A stretch of 35,164 bases of DNA from Akkermansiaceae bacterium (GTDB taxonomy: Bacteria > Verrucomicrobiota > Verrucomicrobiia > Verrucomicrobiales > Akkermansiaceae): the NCBI GenBank assembly GCA_023301765.1, contig JALZUC010000054.1, positions 1 to 35,164 of the forward strand. Reading direction: 5' to 3'. The stretch's first letter is position 1. Every line of letters starts with the position of its first letter. The translations under genes and the position numbers were made by a program. The notes beneath the pieces were generated by a model. The model saw nothing but the letters and a program-made list of their open reading frames with translations. It had not been told where the DNA came from and searched no databases. Positions 1 through 8,115 of this stretch are shown piece after piece.

Positions 1-73
1 GTCAACGGTTTCTGATGGAAACCCGCCAACACGTCTTGACCTTAGCCCGTCTATAAGCCATCAATTGCCCATC

Positions 74-145
74 GCCCCCGTAGTTCAACGGATAGAACAA
101 GGGTTTCCTAAACCTTAGATGTGAGTTCGATTCTCGCCGGGGGTA
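74..145 (+). tRNA. tRNA-Arg (anticodon CCT)
   Basis: The cloverleaf folds fully. The acceptor stem GCCCCCG pairs with CGGGGGT (first pair G-U), the D stem is GTTC/GAAC, and the anticodon stem AGGGT/ACCTT closes the loop TTCCTAA, giving anticodon CCT. The T arm is GTGAG-TTCGATT-CTCGC. The discriminator is A145. The 3' CCA is not encoded (TTTCT follows), so it must be added by CCA-adding enzyme, unlike the tRNA-Cys gene later in the window. Confidence 0.95.
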
Positions 146-301
146 TTTCTTTAAAGACGGCATCAATTTGTAAGTTTCATTAAAGGGCCGCTAAATTAGA
201 GCGGCGTGACGTCAGACAGCCTAGGAGATGAGGCCGTTTTTTTTAAACGTAATATGGTATTACTTCCCTCTTTCGGTCATCTACGGTATATCTACGGCGA
301 A

Positions 302-532
302 ATGAGTAATGATCCACTACATGGAATCACTCTTGAGCGTATGCTTACAGAGTTAGTTGATACCTATGGCTGGGATGATCTTGCCTTCAGGATTAAGATC
401 AACTGCTTTAGCTCTAACCCAAGTATTAAATCGAGCCTGAAATTTCTGCGTAAAACGCCTTGGGCGAGAAATAAGGTGGAGATTCTCTATAAACAATTTT
501 TGGGAATTAAGGCCCATGAGCGTAGAATTTAA
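302..532 (+). CDS. VF530-family (DUF2132) small protein
   Basis: The 76-residue product starts [10 protein letters not shown] and contains [20 protein letters not shown] followed by PWAR. These are the hallmark stretches of the VF530/DUF2132 family, compact helical proteins of about 75-80 residues described as DNA-binding; the cellular role is not established. The frame is open upstream to a GTG at 206, but family members begin at the SNDPLHG block. A TATATC box lies 9 nt before ATG 302, so I prefer 302. There is no Shine-Dalgarno sequence. It sits between tRNA-Arg and the convergent ars operon, with no partner gene. Family assignment is confident, function is not. Confidence 0.85.
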   Translation: MSNDPLHGITLERMLTELVDTYGWDDLAFRIKINCFSSNPSIKSSLKFLRKTPWARNKVEILYKQFLGIKAHERRI

Positions 533-618
533 TTCTGCAGCCACTCTGGCCCTCTGAATTTTCTAACTACCTAATCGGTTATAGTTGTTGCTCAGTGACC
601 CACACTTCCCAGCCTGTT

Positions 619-1815
619 TCAAACTGTCGTAGATTTTTTGCACCGGAGTGGCCAGGTAAGAGCAGTGGCGAGGATAAGCATAGCGGCACTTGCCCAGAGG
701 CAGGTATTTAGGCCGCCTATCAAAAACATAATACCTGAGAGCAGTGTGCCAAGGAGTCTGCCGCAGGCATTAGCCATGTAGTAGAAGCCAACATTGAGTG
801 CTATCTGGTCACTGGTAGTAAAAGCTAGTATTAGATAGGAGTGCACCGCTGAGTTAATGGCAAAGATGATACCAAATACTGCAAGCCCGATGATAAGTGA
901 GTATACGGGAAAAACCGATAGCTGTATCATAGTGGCTAGTATGAGGGTGGTGAGTACGAGAGCACAGATCCAAATCAGGGCACTGTGCTTTGGGTTTTTA
1001 TGCCGTGCTAACTTGGGGGCGGCTATCTGTATAATACCATAGCCTATTACCCATGCGGCCATGAATGAGCCAATTTGATTAAAGCTCCAGTTGAAGTTTT
1101 CTTTAAGGAAGACTGGTAGGGCTACTACAAACCAAACATCACGTGATGCAAAGAGAAACAATCTTGCTCCTGAGAGCCAGTTGATATTACGGCTTTTTGA
1201 AAAAAGCTGGGTGAATTTTACTTTGGTTTTTGTTTTCCCCATATCTTGGTTAAGACAAAAAATAGTGCTTAGCATGATGACTCCCAGCCCCCCTGCCATT
1301 AGCCATAATGAGGCGGTGAAGCCTATCCAGGTAAGTAATACTCCACCTAACAGAAATCCCACACCCTTAAGAGCGTTCTTAGATCCAGTAAGTATAGAAA
1401 CCCACTTAAAGAGGGAACCTTCATTATCTGGAACAAGGAGCTTTACGGCACTCTTAGAACTCATCTTAGTGAGGTCTTTGGCGATGCCTGAGAGCGCCTG
1501 GGAGGTCATGACATAAGCAACAGATAATGTGGCTGCCCATGCAGGGTTTAAAAATGAGAGCATTAGTAAAGCAGCAATCTGTAGGGTCAATCCAGCGTAG
1601 AGCGTGAACCTCAACCCTACGCGCGAGCCCACCCACCCGCCTAATAGATTAGTAAGAACTCCACAGAACTCATATAGCAAAAACAGAAACGCTAGATTTA
1701 CAGGTGAGTAACCTAGAGCATGAAAGTGTAATAAAACGAGCATGCGCAGCGCCCCATCTGTGAGGGTGAATCCCCAGTAGGATGCAGTGACGGTAATGTA
1801 ATTACTAAGGTTCAT
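619..1815 (-). CDS. arsJ: ArsJ-type MFS exporter of 1-arseno-3-phosphoglycerate
   Basis: A 398-residue, highly hydrophobic major-facilitator protein with about 11-12 membrane segments. The N-terminus reads NYITVTASYWGFTLTDGALR, the conserved opening of ArsJ proteins, and GIAKDLTKMSSKSAVK in the first half also matches that family. Known role (established for ArsJ): inner-membrane efflux of 1-arseno-3-phosphoglycerate, the unstable product made when GAPDH uses arsenate in place of phosphate. The assignment is strengthened by an arsR and a dedicated GAPDH immediately upstream on the same strand (84 nt between gap and arsJ). No Shine-Dalgarno sequence precedes the ATG at 1815, and no convincing terminator is visible in the 86 nt before the convergent VF530 gene. 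Confidence 0.9.
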   Translation of the reverse strand: MNLSNYITVTASYWGFTLTDGALRMLVLLHFHALGYSPVNLAFLFLLYEFCGVLTNLLGGWVGSRVGLRFTLYAGLTLQIAALLMLSFLNPAWAATLSVAYVMTSQALSGIAKDLTKMSSKSAVKLLVPDNEGSLFKWVSILTGSKNALKGVGFLLGGVLLTWIGFTASLWLMAGGLGVIMLSTIFCLNQDMGKTKTKVKFTQLFSKSRNINWLSGARLFLFASRDVWFVVALPVFLKENFNWSFNQIGSFMAAWVIGYGIIQIAAPKLARHKNPKHSALIWICALVLTTLILATMIQLSVFPVYSLIIGLAVFGIIFAINSAVHSYLILAFTTSDQIALNVGFYYMANACGRLLGTLLSGIMFLIGGLNTCLWASAAMLILATALTWPLRCKKSTTV

Positions 1816-1899
1816 TTTTTAGACACAGATTTCACTAAGTCAGTTAATTCTGTTTAATTAGCTCAAGTGGATTTATATGAGCCGTTAGATTTTTAGTCT

Positions 1900-2895
1900 T
1901 TAAATAGAGTTCGCCACCTTAGCGGTGAGTTCCATCATGCGGGTGGCGTAGCCTACTTCATTATCATACCAGACGAGTAGTTTTACCTGAGTGCCATTGG
2001 TAACCATGGTGCTGGGGGCATCTATGATGCCTGAGCGTGGGTCATTCGTGTAGTCTGCTGAGACTAACGGCTTTTCCTCATAGCCGAGGATACCTTTAAG
2101 GTCATTTTCTGAGGCTTCTTTAAGCAGTTGGTTCACTTCTTCTACGGTGGTGCTATTGTCTAGTTCAAAGACACAATCCGTGAGGGATGCATTGAGCAGT
2201 GGTATACGGACGGCAACGCCATCTAGCTTACCCTGTAGTTCTGGGTAGATCATGGTGATAGCTGTGACAGAGCCAGTGGAGGTGGGGATCAGAGAGTTCA
2301 GGCAGGAGCGCGCGCGGCGTAGATCTTTATGCGGTGCGTCTACGATGTTCTGAGTATTAGTAACATCGTGCATGGTGGTGATCATACCGTGTTTAATACC
2401 TAGCTTACTGTGGATGACTTTAACTACCGGTGCTATGCAGTTGGTGGTGCATGAGGCGGCTGTTAGAATGTGGTGTTGCTCGGGCTTATAGAGGTGGTCA
2501 TTACACCCCATCACTATGTTAAGAGCTTGTTCTTTAACGGGGGCGGCTACGATGACTTTTTTGACCCCAGCATCAAAGTAAGGCTGAAGGCTCTCTGGTG
2601 TGCGGTGGGCGCCGGTACTATCGATAACTATATCGATACCCTCCAGATTCATGGCTGAAGGTGTGCTGGCTGTACCGTAGCTAATGTCTTTCCCTTCTAC
2701 AGTGATGTGGTTTTTACCATATTTTATATTTCGGTGCCATCTGCCGTGGACAGTATCAAACTCTAGTAGATGGGCGGCTGTTTCGGCTGTTCCATAAAGT
2801 TCATTTATACGTGTGATCTGATAGGAGTCTGTGTCCCATCCAGCGCGGAGACCTAGACGGCCCATACGGCCAAAGCCGTTGATTGCGATGTTCAT
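1900..2895 (-). CDS. gap: Glyceraldehyde-3-phosphate dehydrogenase of the ars operon
   Basis: A 331-residue complete GAPDH. The N-terminal NAD-binding signature INGFGRMGR is at residues 5-13. The catalytic block ASCTTNC carries nucleophile Cys149, and His176 lies in [19 protein letters not shown] near the end is the usual C-terminal signature. HDVTNTQ followed by [12 protein letters not shown] is what I recall for GAPDHs that travel with ArsJ, rather than the HxYTxDQ of glycolytic enzymes. Proposed job: use arsenate and glyceraldehyde-3-phosphate to form 1-arseno-3-phosphoglycerate for export by ArsJ. It lies 33 nt after arsR and 84 nt before arsJ, so it is presumably co-transcribed from the arsR promoter. 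A separate glycolytic GAPDH is expected elsewhere in the genome (inference). Confidence 0.93.
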   Translation of the reverse strand: MNIAINGFGRMGRLGLRAGWDTDSYQITRINELYGTAETAAHLLEFDTVHGRWHRNIKYGKNHITVEGKDISYGTASTPSAMNLEGIDIVIDSTGAHRTPESLQPYFDAGVKKVIVAAPVKEQALNIVMGCNDHLYKPEQHHILTAASCTTNCIAPVVKVIHSKLGIKHGMITTMHDVTNTQNIVDAPHKDLRRARSCLNSLIPTSTGSVTAITMIYPELQGKLDGVAVRIPLLNASLTDCVFELDNSTTVEEVNQLLKEASENDLKGILGYEEKPLVSADYTNDPRSGIIDAPSTMVTNGTQVKLLVWYDNEVGYATRMMELTAKVANSI

Positions 2896-2928
2896 GTTTT
2901 GTAGAGTAGAAAGTTAAGAAAGGGGTGA

Positions 2929-3249
2929 TTAGCAGCAGTTAGTACTGGGAGAGCAGAGTTCTGGATTACCTTGGCAGCAGTCTTCGGTGAGGAAAGTCAT
3001 GAGCTCTTGCATACCATGGACGTTTAGCTGGTAGATGATGGAGCGACCACTGCGCTCAGAGGTGATCAAATCAGCTTGGCTAAGCTCTTTAAGATGGAAA
3101 GAGAGTGTTGGCTTGGGGATGTTTAGTTGTTTGGAGATGTCACCGGCGCAGATACCTTGTTCACCGTATTTTACGAGCAGTCGGAAGACTTCTAGCCGAG
3201 ATGGCTGCGCAAGCGCGGAGAGAGTGGCGGCGGCATCATTTAATTCCAT
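2929..3249 (-). CDS. arsR: ArsR-family metalloregulator with C-terminal Cys cluster
   Basis: A 106-residue winged-helix repressor. ALAQPSRLEVFRLL opens the fold, and the recognition helix is around KPTLSFHLKELSQADLI (residues 46-62), followed by the wing SERSGRSIIYQL. Cysteines are at 34, 91, 92, 99, 105 and 106. The CC-x6-C at 91-99 resembles the C-terminal As(III) site of Acidithiobacillus ferrooxidans ArsR rather than the ELCVCDL site of plasmid R773 ArsR; the final CC adds extra thiols. The frame is open to a TTG at 3285, but that codon falls in the likely -35 box, and family members start near MELNDAAA, so ATG 3249 is chosen. It is the first gene of the arsR-gap-arsJ unit and presumably autoregulatory. 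Confidence 0.93.
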   Translation of the reverse strand: MELNDAAATLSALAQPSRLEVFRLLVKYGEQGICAGDISKQLNIPKPTLSFHLKELSQADLITSERSGRSIIYQLNVHGMQELMTFLTEDCCQGNPELCSPSTNCC

Positions 3250-3285
3250 AGTTTTATAACTATAGAAATGTATAGGTTTGGTCAA
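3248..3285 (-). promoter_or_regulatory. arsR promoter with overlapping operator and likely leaderless start
   Basis: On the minus strand TTGACC (3285-3280) is followed, after 15 bp, by TATAGT (3264-3259). A perfect inverted repeat, ATAGTT-4-AACTAT (3248-3263), covers the -10 box and runs up to the arsR start codon at 3249. Only 9 nt separate the -10 box from the ATG, so transcription would start at or just before the start codon. ArsR bound here would block RNA polymerase. The spacer is shorter than ideal. Confidence 0.55.
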
Positions 3286-3579
3286 GTTTTATGTGTTGAA
3301 GGATTTTACCGTATGAGGCAGGGCCATCCCCTTGGAGAATTAGACGAATTATTCTTATACGTTTTGTTGCTACTGTAGTGCGAGGACACAGATAATAAGG
3401 AATACAGATAGTTTACCGCGCAAATTTAGCGAGAAGCCCTTTAACAGTCCGTTTACTATTCCTAGCTAGATTCTGTTAGTGAATTTTGAATATTTTTCTT
3501 GTTTTTGCAGAGTGATACTTCTTTAGATAAATAATCTTCTAGAGTTCCTTCTGGAAAGATAAGACTAATAATCTATACT
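3250..3579. other. Intergenic region between divergent arsR and LamG gene
   Basis: About 330 bp without a gene. It holds the arsR promoter/operator at the left end. At 3434-3471 lies one copy of a 38-bp imperfect direct repeat whose partner is at 5921-5958, beyond the LamG gene. Near the right end TAATAA (3566-3571) lies 8 nt before the LamG ATG and is a possible -10 box, but no good -35 is visible. Confidence 0.5.
3434..3471 (+). repeat. 38-bp direct repeat, upstream copy
   Basis: Aligned without gaps to 5921-5958, 30 of 38 positions are identical; the common core is CCTTTAA-x-AG-x-CCGTTTACT. The two copies flank the LamG gene in the same orientation. It is not an obvious terminator, since there is no strong stem and no T run. 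Confidence 0.45.
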
Positions 3580-5790
3580 ATGAAATATATACAATTATCC
3601 ATTAAAGCCTTATGTTTTGGTTCTTTAATGTTGCAAGGCGGGGCAGCATTTGCCGATGCATTAAGCATTGAAGATAGTGAAGGTAACGATCTATCTCAAG
3701 AGCCATTTTTACCCACCCCGGGGGCAATTTTCGGCCAGGAGTCAACAACTTACACATTAAGGAATATAGGAAATAATCCCATTACTAATGTTAAGGGTGC
3801 TATTACCCAAGATGGCAGTTTTGGTTTTAATGCTTTCTATAGTTCCCCCACGGGCTTTCAACCAGGCGATACTCTTGGAGTAGGGGAAAGCGTTGATTAT
3901 GTTATAGCTTATGACCTTCTTGCAGGGCTTGAAGCAGGCGCTACGGTTTCTTTCACAGGTGGATCTGCTAATGCTGAACTTCTGGAAACACCTTTGTTTT
4001 CGAGATCACGACTTAACGGACGTGATATTGGAAATACAGGTGCTACAGGTAGCACAGAATATGTGAGCCTTGATCAATACACACTCACCGCTGGTGGTAG
4101 CCATTTAGGTTTAGGTCCAGATTCCTACCATTTTGCTACTAGTGCTTTCCACAATGCTGGTGATCGACAAATAGAAGCAAGAGTCGATTCCGTAACTGAT
4201 GCAGGTTTGTCGCGAGCTGGAGTGATGGTTCGTGATACATCTTTCTCTAATAGTGATAATGCTTTTGTCTATATTTGGATGCAGCCAGACAAGCGTGTGA
4301 GTATGCAATACAGAGATACAAATGGTACGCATCTGTTTTTAAATTCTGAGGTGACGGGCTCTGCTATTGCAGGTGATACTATTAATCCCAAATGGGTTCG
4401 CCTTAAACGTATCGGAAATACCTTCACAGGTTTGTTCTCTGCTAATGGTTACGACTGGGAGAAATTTGCGTCCATTGAGGTTGCTATGAATAATAGTGCT
4501 GAATATGGCTTAGCTGCCAATGCTGGAGATTTTCTACTGAATAGTGAAACAACGGCCAATTTCAGTGAGTTATCAATTGTTGATATTAACAGTAGTGATA
4601 TTGGAAACCCACAAAATGCCGGGTCTACTGTATTTGCAAATGACATTTATACATTAACAGCAAGTGGCTCGGATGTCTGGCATTCCTCAGATCAATTCCA
4701 GTTTAGATCACAGAAACTTCTAAGTGATGGTGAAGTTGTTACTCGTGTAGACAGTCTCGTGAGGAGACATTTCTGGTCAAAAAGCGGAGTTATGTTCCGT
4801 GCATCATCTGATGCAGACGCTGCTAATGTCTTTGTATTTATGAGACCTGATAAAAGAGTAGGCATGCAGGTCCGCCCAGCTGCGGGAGCAGCTAGTCTTA
4901 ATATTACTAACGCTCAAAATATTACTGGTGACTCCACGAACTTTAAGTGGGTTAAACTAACAAGATTAGGAAATACTTTTTCAGGGTATTATTCTATCGA
5001 TGGTAGTAACTGGATTTTCATTAATAGTGTTGATGTAGAAATGCCGATTCATACGGATGTAGGTTTAGCTCTCACATCCCATAATAACGGCAGTTTAACT
5101 ACTTCTGAGTATAGTAATTTCTCAGTAAATAAACATAGTAGTATATTAGAGGCATGCTGGGAAATGGACGTATTTGGCACTCAAACACCAGATATATCAG
5201 GAAACAGGCATCATGCGACGGTTAACAATGTAACTTCCGATAACGGTATTTTAGGAGGAGCAATTAACTTTAGTGGTTTTAACTCCTACGCTAATATTCC
5301 GAAAGAAACATTCAACGTCATCGGAGATGAGATCAGCATTGCGATGTGGGCAAAAGGTAACCCAGATCAGCCAAGAAACGATTCTGTTATTTATGCTACC
5401 AATAGTTTAGGTAACCGGGTTCTTAATATTCATCTACCCTGGTCAAATTCACGTGTCTATTGGGATTGTGGCGTTGTAGGAAGTTCCTATGATAGAATCC
5501 AAAAATTAGCTTCTAGTAATCAATTTAAAAATGTCTGGAACCATTGGGTTTTTACTAAAAATGCAAATACCGGTAGCATGGCTATCTATCTTAATGGCAA
5601 CTTATGGCATAGTGGCTCAGGTAAAACGAGAACGATAAAAGACATTACAGATGCAACAATCAGTGCAGGAGTAAATAGCCCTGCAGAGATAAGGTCATAC
5701 AGTGGATCACTAGATAGTATTCAGGTTTATCGTGTTGAGTTAACTTCTGCTGAAATTACAGAGCTGTATAACTCATATACACCTGAGTAA
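3580..5790 (+). CDS. Exported multi-domain LamG / concanavalin-like protein
   Basis: A 736-residue protein. Residues 1-25 form a signal peptide ending GGAAFA. Residues about 40-135 look like an Ig-like module (TYTLRNIGNNPITNVKGAIT). Two copies of a DUF1349-like concanavalin-fold module follow (about 149-336 and 341-518), each starting with DIGN and carrying a GVM-(V/F)-R block and an (M)xPDKRV(S/G)MQ strand. Residues 522-736 are a LamG domain (DISGNRHHAT, WNHWVFTK, IYLNGNLW, GSLDSIQVYRVELT). No catalytic domain or C-terminal sorting signal is recognised. Such proteins usually bind carbohydrate or act in surface adhesion, so the role here is inferred. It appears more A+T-rich than its neighbours. 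A strong terminator follows at 5835. Confidence 0.8.
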   Translation: MKYIQLSIKALCFGSLMLQGGAAFADALSIEDSEGNDLSQEPFLPTPGAIFGQESTTYTLRNIGNNPITNVKGAITQDGSFGFNAFYSSPTGFQPGDTLGVGESVDYVIAYDLLAGLEAGATVSFTGGSANAELLETPLFSRSRLNGRDIGNTGATGSTEYVSLDQYTLTAGGSHLGLGPDSYHFATSAFHNAGDRQIEARVDSVTDAGLSRAGVMVRDTSFSNSDNAFVYIWMQPDKRVSMQYRDTNGTHLFLNSEVTGSAIAGDTINPKWVRLKRIGNTFTGLFSANGYDWEKFASIEVAMNNSAEYGLAANAGDFLLNSETTANFSELSIVDINSSDIGNPQNAGSTVFANDIYTLTASGSDVWHSSDQFQFRSQKLLSDGEVVTRVDSLVRRHFWSKSGVMFRASSDADAANVFVFMRPDKRVGMQVRPAAGAASLNITNAQNITGDSTNFKWVKLTRLGNTFSGYYSIDGSNWIFINSVDVEMPIHTDVGLALTSHNNGSLTTSEYSNFSVNKHSSILEACWEMDVFGTQTPDISGNRHHATVNNVTSDNGILGGAINFSGFNSYANIPKETFNVIGDEISIAMWAKGNPDQPRNDSVIYATNSLGNRVLNIHLPWSNSRVYWDCGVVGSSYDRIQKLASSNQFKNVWNHWVFTKNANTGSMAIYLNGNLWHSGSGKTRTIKDITDATISAGVNSPAEIRSYSGSLDSIQVYRVELTSAEITELYNSYTPE

Positions 5791-5834
5791 TAAATAATAG
5801 GTAAGAAAATCTGCTACTAAATCTGTAGGAGTTT

Positions 5835-5873
5835 AAAACGGCCAAGTTAGTGCAACTTGGCCGTTTTTATTTT
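5835..5873 (+). terminator. Rho-independent terminator after the LamG gene
   Basis: A perfect 14-bp stem, AAAACGGCCAAGTT (5835-5848) with AACTTGGCCGTTTT (5854-5867), closes a 5-nt loop and runs into a T-rich tail, TTTTTATTTT. It lies 45 bp after the LamG stop codon. Confidence 0.9.
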
Positions 5874-5920
5874 ACCCTGATGCCTCTTAAATCAATGGTG
5901 CTAAGGCCGGATGATTCATG

Positions 5921-5958
5921 AAGGCCTTTAAAAGCCCGTTTACTCTCCTTAGTTGGAT
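5921..5958 (+). repeat. 38-bp direct repeat, downstream copy
   Basis: This is the partner of 3434-3471 (30 of 38 identical, ungapped). It lies between the LamG terminator and the phosphatase promoter. It is followed by GCCATATGAGG, which resembles ACCGTATGAGG at about 3309-3319 upstream of the first copy, so a longer diverged element may be involved. Confidence 0.45.
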
Positions 5959-5988
5959 GACCTTGCCATATGAGGTGGTGTTCTCTTA

Positions 5989-6016
5989 TTGATATACGCG
6001 GTGTATATTGTAATAG
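5989..6016 (+). promoter_or_regulatory. Candidate promoter of the phosphatase gene
   Basis: TTGATA (5989-5994), a 16-bp spacer and TAATAG (6011-6016) are followed by only 6 nt (TTGGCT) before ATG 6023, which would place the transcript start at the start codon. Confidence 0.5.
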
Positions 6017-6022
6017 TTGGCT

Positions 6023-6508
6023 ATGCCTGTACGCCCATACTATTGGCCTAAAGGAGGCCAGCCTGAGAGGACTGAGCCTTTTACATGGATTGTAGAAGGA
6101 GTGATTGCTGCCTCATGGTGGCCAGATCCTTATGTTTTTGATTTATTTGACGATTACGGGGTAAAGGCTGTCGTTAATGTCTGTGAGTTTGATAATAGGA
6201 ATGATGTACCGGCACATCTGGATTATCATTTTATTAATGTAGCAGATTTTGGCGTGCCCACACAGGAGCAGATAAATCATTTTCTAAATCTTATGGATAA
6301 GCACTATGCGGCTGGTGAGCCAGTGGTGATTCATTGTGTAGCTGGCTGTGGACGTACGGGGCAGTTTATCATCGCCTGGTGTGCTAAGGCGGGATTTATA
6401 CCAAAGGGCGTAGATCCTGTGGGCTGGATACGGGCGAGACGGAGGTGCTGCCTAGAGACCGAGGCACAGATTGAGTGTGCCCGGCGTCTAACAAAGAAAT
6501 ACCGTTAG
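6023..6508 (+). CDS. Protein tyrosine / dual-specificity phosphatase-like protein
   Basis: A 161-residue soluble protein with the cysteine-phosphatase P-loop HCVAGCGRTG (nucleophile Cys105, Arg111). Asp75 in NVADFGVPT is in the right place to be the general acid. The length and the segment spacing (VKAVVNVCE, the D-loop, then the P-loop about 30 residues later) fit small dual-specificity phosphatases. The substrate is unknown; phosphotyrosine, phospho-Ser/Thr, phosphoinositide or RNA 5'-phosphate are all possible in this superfamily. The frame extends to a TTG at 6017, but ATG 6023 sits 6 nt after a good -10 box. No kinase is adjacent. Confidence 0.85.
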   Translation: MPVRPYYWPKGGQPERTEPFTWIVEGVIAASWWPDPYVFDLFDDYGVKAVVNVCEFDNRNDVPAHLDYHFINVADFGVPTQEQINHFLNLMDKHYAAGEPVVIHCVAGCGRTGQFIIAWCAKAGFIPKGVDPVGWIRARRRCCLETEAQIECARRLTKKYR

Positions 6509-6534
6509 TAGGAAGGCTAGAGATAGGCTGGGTA

Positions 6535-7446
6535 TTAACCCTTGTCCGATACTTGTATAGGTTTTACCGGACGTATTTGATGTAGTCCCACGGAGCGCTT
6601 AAGAGTGGTTCCTGAGGGAGTTGGCATAGCTGATGAGGGCCGTGGCCTTGGCCTGGAGGAGGCAGGTCTTGTTATGGGCATTATGGGCTTGGCAGCCGCT
6701 ACCGCGACGGGCTGAATGGTTGCTTGAGTCATTGGCTGAGAAGCTCCTAAGTTAGAATCTACCAAGACGTCCTTGGGGTTGACGCGATCTATGGGTATAG
6801 TAACGGATGGTGGTGGCGTTGGCTGTGCACCTTTTTTAGCCGACTGGACATACATCTCATGAACTATCTTTTCTGCATCTACCTTTTCGAGGGTAGATAC
6901 TTTAATAGGAGTGGTGTGGACGAGAGCTGTCTTTTTGAGATGTGCCGCTTCTTTGGCGTCACGTTTCATCCACGGAAGGGGGCCTAGCTCTGGCTTTTGA
7001 TCATTAAAATCTCCCCAAATTTTTGCCTGGTCATCTGTCCAGAGAAGAAAGTGCTCTAGGTCTGGGTTTGTGAGATCATTACTTTGCGCTATTGCGGCAC
7101 CGTAGAAGCGTGCGGCTTCTAGTGCCATGCCATTATGCATAAGAGCATTAGCTATGCCGAGGTTCTGCACAGGCCTAGTCTGATTCAGCTCTTGGATAGC
7201 GTTAATTAGACGTATGGCCCTGCGTGGGGCTCCTTTAGCTAGGACTTTGATAGCAAAGCCTAGCTCAAGATCAATAGATGGGATTTCTGGAGTATCCCAG
7301 ATGAGCTCGGCGGCTTCATTAGTTAGCCCTTCTTCGTAGAGTAAATGGGCGAGTTTTTTACGGTCTTCCCAGTTATTAGCATCTTGTTTAAGAGATGTTT
7401 CGAGAAGAGATTTGGCTTGCGTGCTGAGGTTGTTGTTAGTGGGCAT
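6535..7446 (-). CDS. Hypothetical TPR-like protein with Pro-rich C-terminus
   Basis: A 303-residue protein without signal peptide or membrane segment. Residues about 5-135 are helical with repeats reminiscent of tetratricopeptides (AKSLLETSLKQDANNWEDRK, then NLGIANALMHNGMALEAARF). The middle carries a conserved-looking patch, LGPLPWMKRDAKEAAHLKK. From about residue 205 the chain is low-complexity, rich in Pro, Ala, Arg and Thr (TRPASSRPRPRPSSAMPTPS), probably disordered. I do not recognise a family beyond the TPR fold. It is the last of five leftward genes; 68 nt separate it from msrB. A TATGAT box lies 15 nt before the ATG, so it may also have its own promoter. Confidence 0.6.
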   Translation of the reverse strand: MPTNNNLSTQAKSLLETSLKQDANNWEDRKKLAHLLYEEGLTNEAAELIWDTPEIPSIDLELGFAIKVLAKGAPRRAIRLINAIQELNQTRPVQNLGIANALMHNGMALEAARFYGAAIAQSNDLTNPDLEHFLLWTDDQAKIWGDFNDQKPELGPLPWMKRDAKEAAHLKKTALVHTTPIKVSTLEKVDAEKIVHEMYVQSAKKGAQPTPPPSVTIPIDRVNPKDVLVDSNLGASQPMTQATIQPVAVAAAKPIMPITRPASSRPRPRPSSAMPTPSGTTLKRSVGLHQIRPVKPIQVSDKG

Positions 7447-7514
7447 GATGTGCGATCGACAATCATAACCATTTATTTTTTTTTGTCTAGTTAGGAGAAT
7501 GGTGAAGGCGAAAA

Positions 7515-8036
7515 TTACTTTTTATCTGGTACAAATTTGAGGACAGTACCATTGATACAGTAGCGTTTATCAGTAGGTGTATTAAATCCTTCGCCAGTGA
7601 ATACGTGCCCTAGGTGAGCATCACATACAGCACATTTCACCTCTACACGCCTTCCATCGATGTCTGTTATGCTTTTAACATTTTTTGCTTTAGACGGGTC
7701 ATAGAATGATGGCCAGCCACAGCGTGAGTCAAATTTGACCTTGGAGGAGAATAGCTCAGCATTACAGCCAGCACAGTAGTAGGTGCCGCTACCTTGCTTT
7801 TTAAATTGTTTGTAAACTTCACCGTCGGGGCGCTCTGTGCCGCCCTGACGTGCTATACGGTATTGTTCTGGTGTGAGTATTTCTTTCCATTCAGCATCGG
7901 TTTTAACGATTTTTTTCTGAGGCGGAGTAGGTTTCTTTTCAGAGGTGCTCATGGGTGCTTGTGGTTTTGCTTGGAGGGCGAAGTATGCCAGGCCACCAAC
8001 GCTAAGAACAAGAATAAGACGAATGATTGTTTTCAT
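7515..8036 (-). CDS. msrB: Exported peptide-methionine (R)-S-oxide reductase
   Basis: A 173-residue MsrB. It reduces methionine-R-sulfoxide in proteins. The MsrB core is residues 43-170: zinc-binding CxxC pairs Cys88/Cys91 and Cys135/Cys138, SRCGWPSF with possible resolving Cys106, HLGHVF, and catalytic Cys160 in RYCINGTVLKF. Residues 1-22 are a hydrophobic segment suited to export or membrane anchoring, followed by a Pro/Lys-rich linker, so the enzyme probably works in the envelope. RYCING replaces the commoner RYCINS, a tolerated variation. MsrA is not adjacent; an exported thioredoxin gene lies 9 kb away and could supply electrons (inference). Confidence 0.93.
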   Translation of the reverse strand: MKTIIRLILVLSVGGLAYFALQAKPQAPMSTSEKKPTPPQKKIVKTDAEWKEILTPEQYRIARQGGTERPDGEVYKQFKKQGSGTYYCAGCNAELFSSKVKFDSRCGWPSFYDPSKAKNVKSITDIDGRRVEVKCAVCDAHLGHVFTGEGFNTPTDKRYCINGTVLKFVPDKK

Positions 8037-8115
8037 GATAAATGAGTTTTGCTATTAGTTAGAGCCATATAGGCCAATATTATTCCTTAGATCTGATGGC
8101 TAATGGGATGGATAC

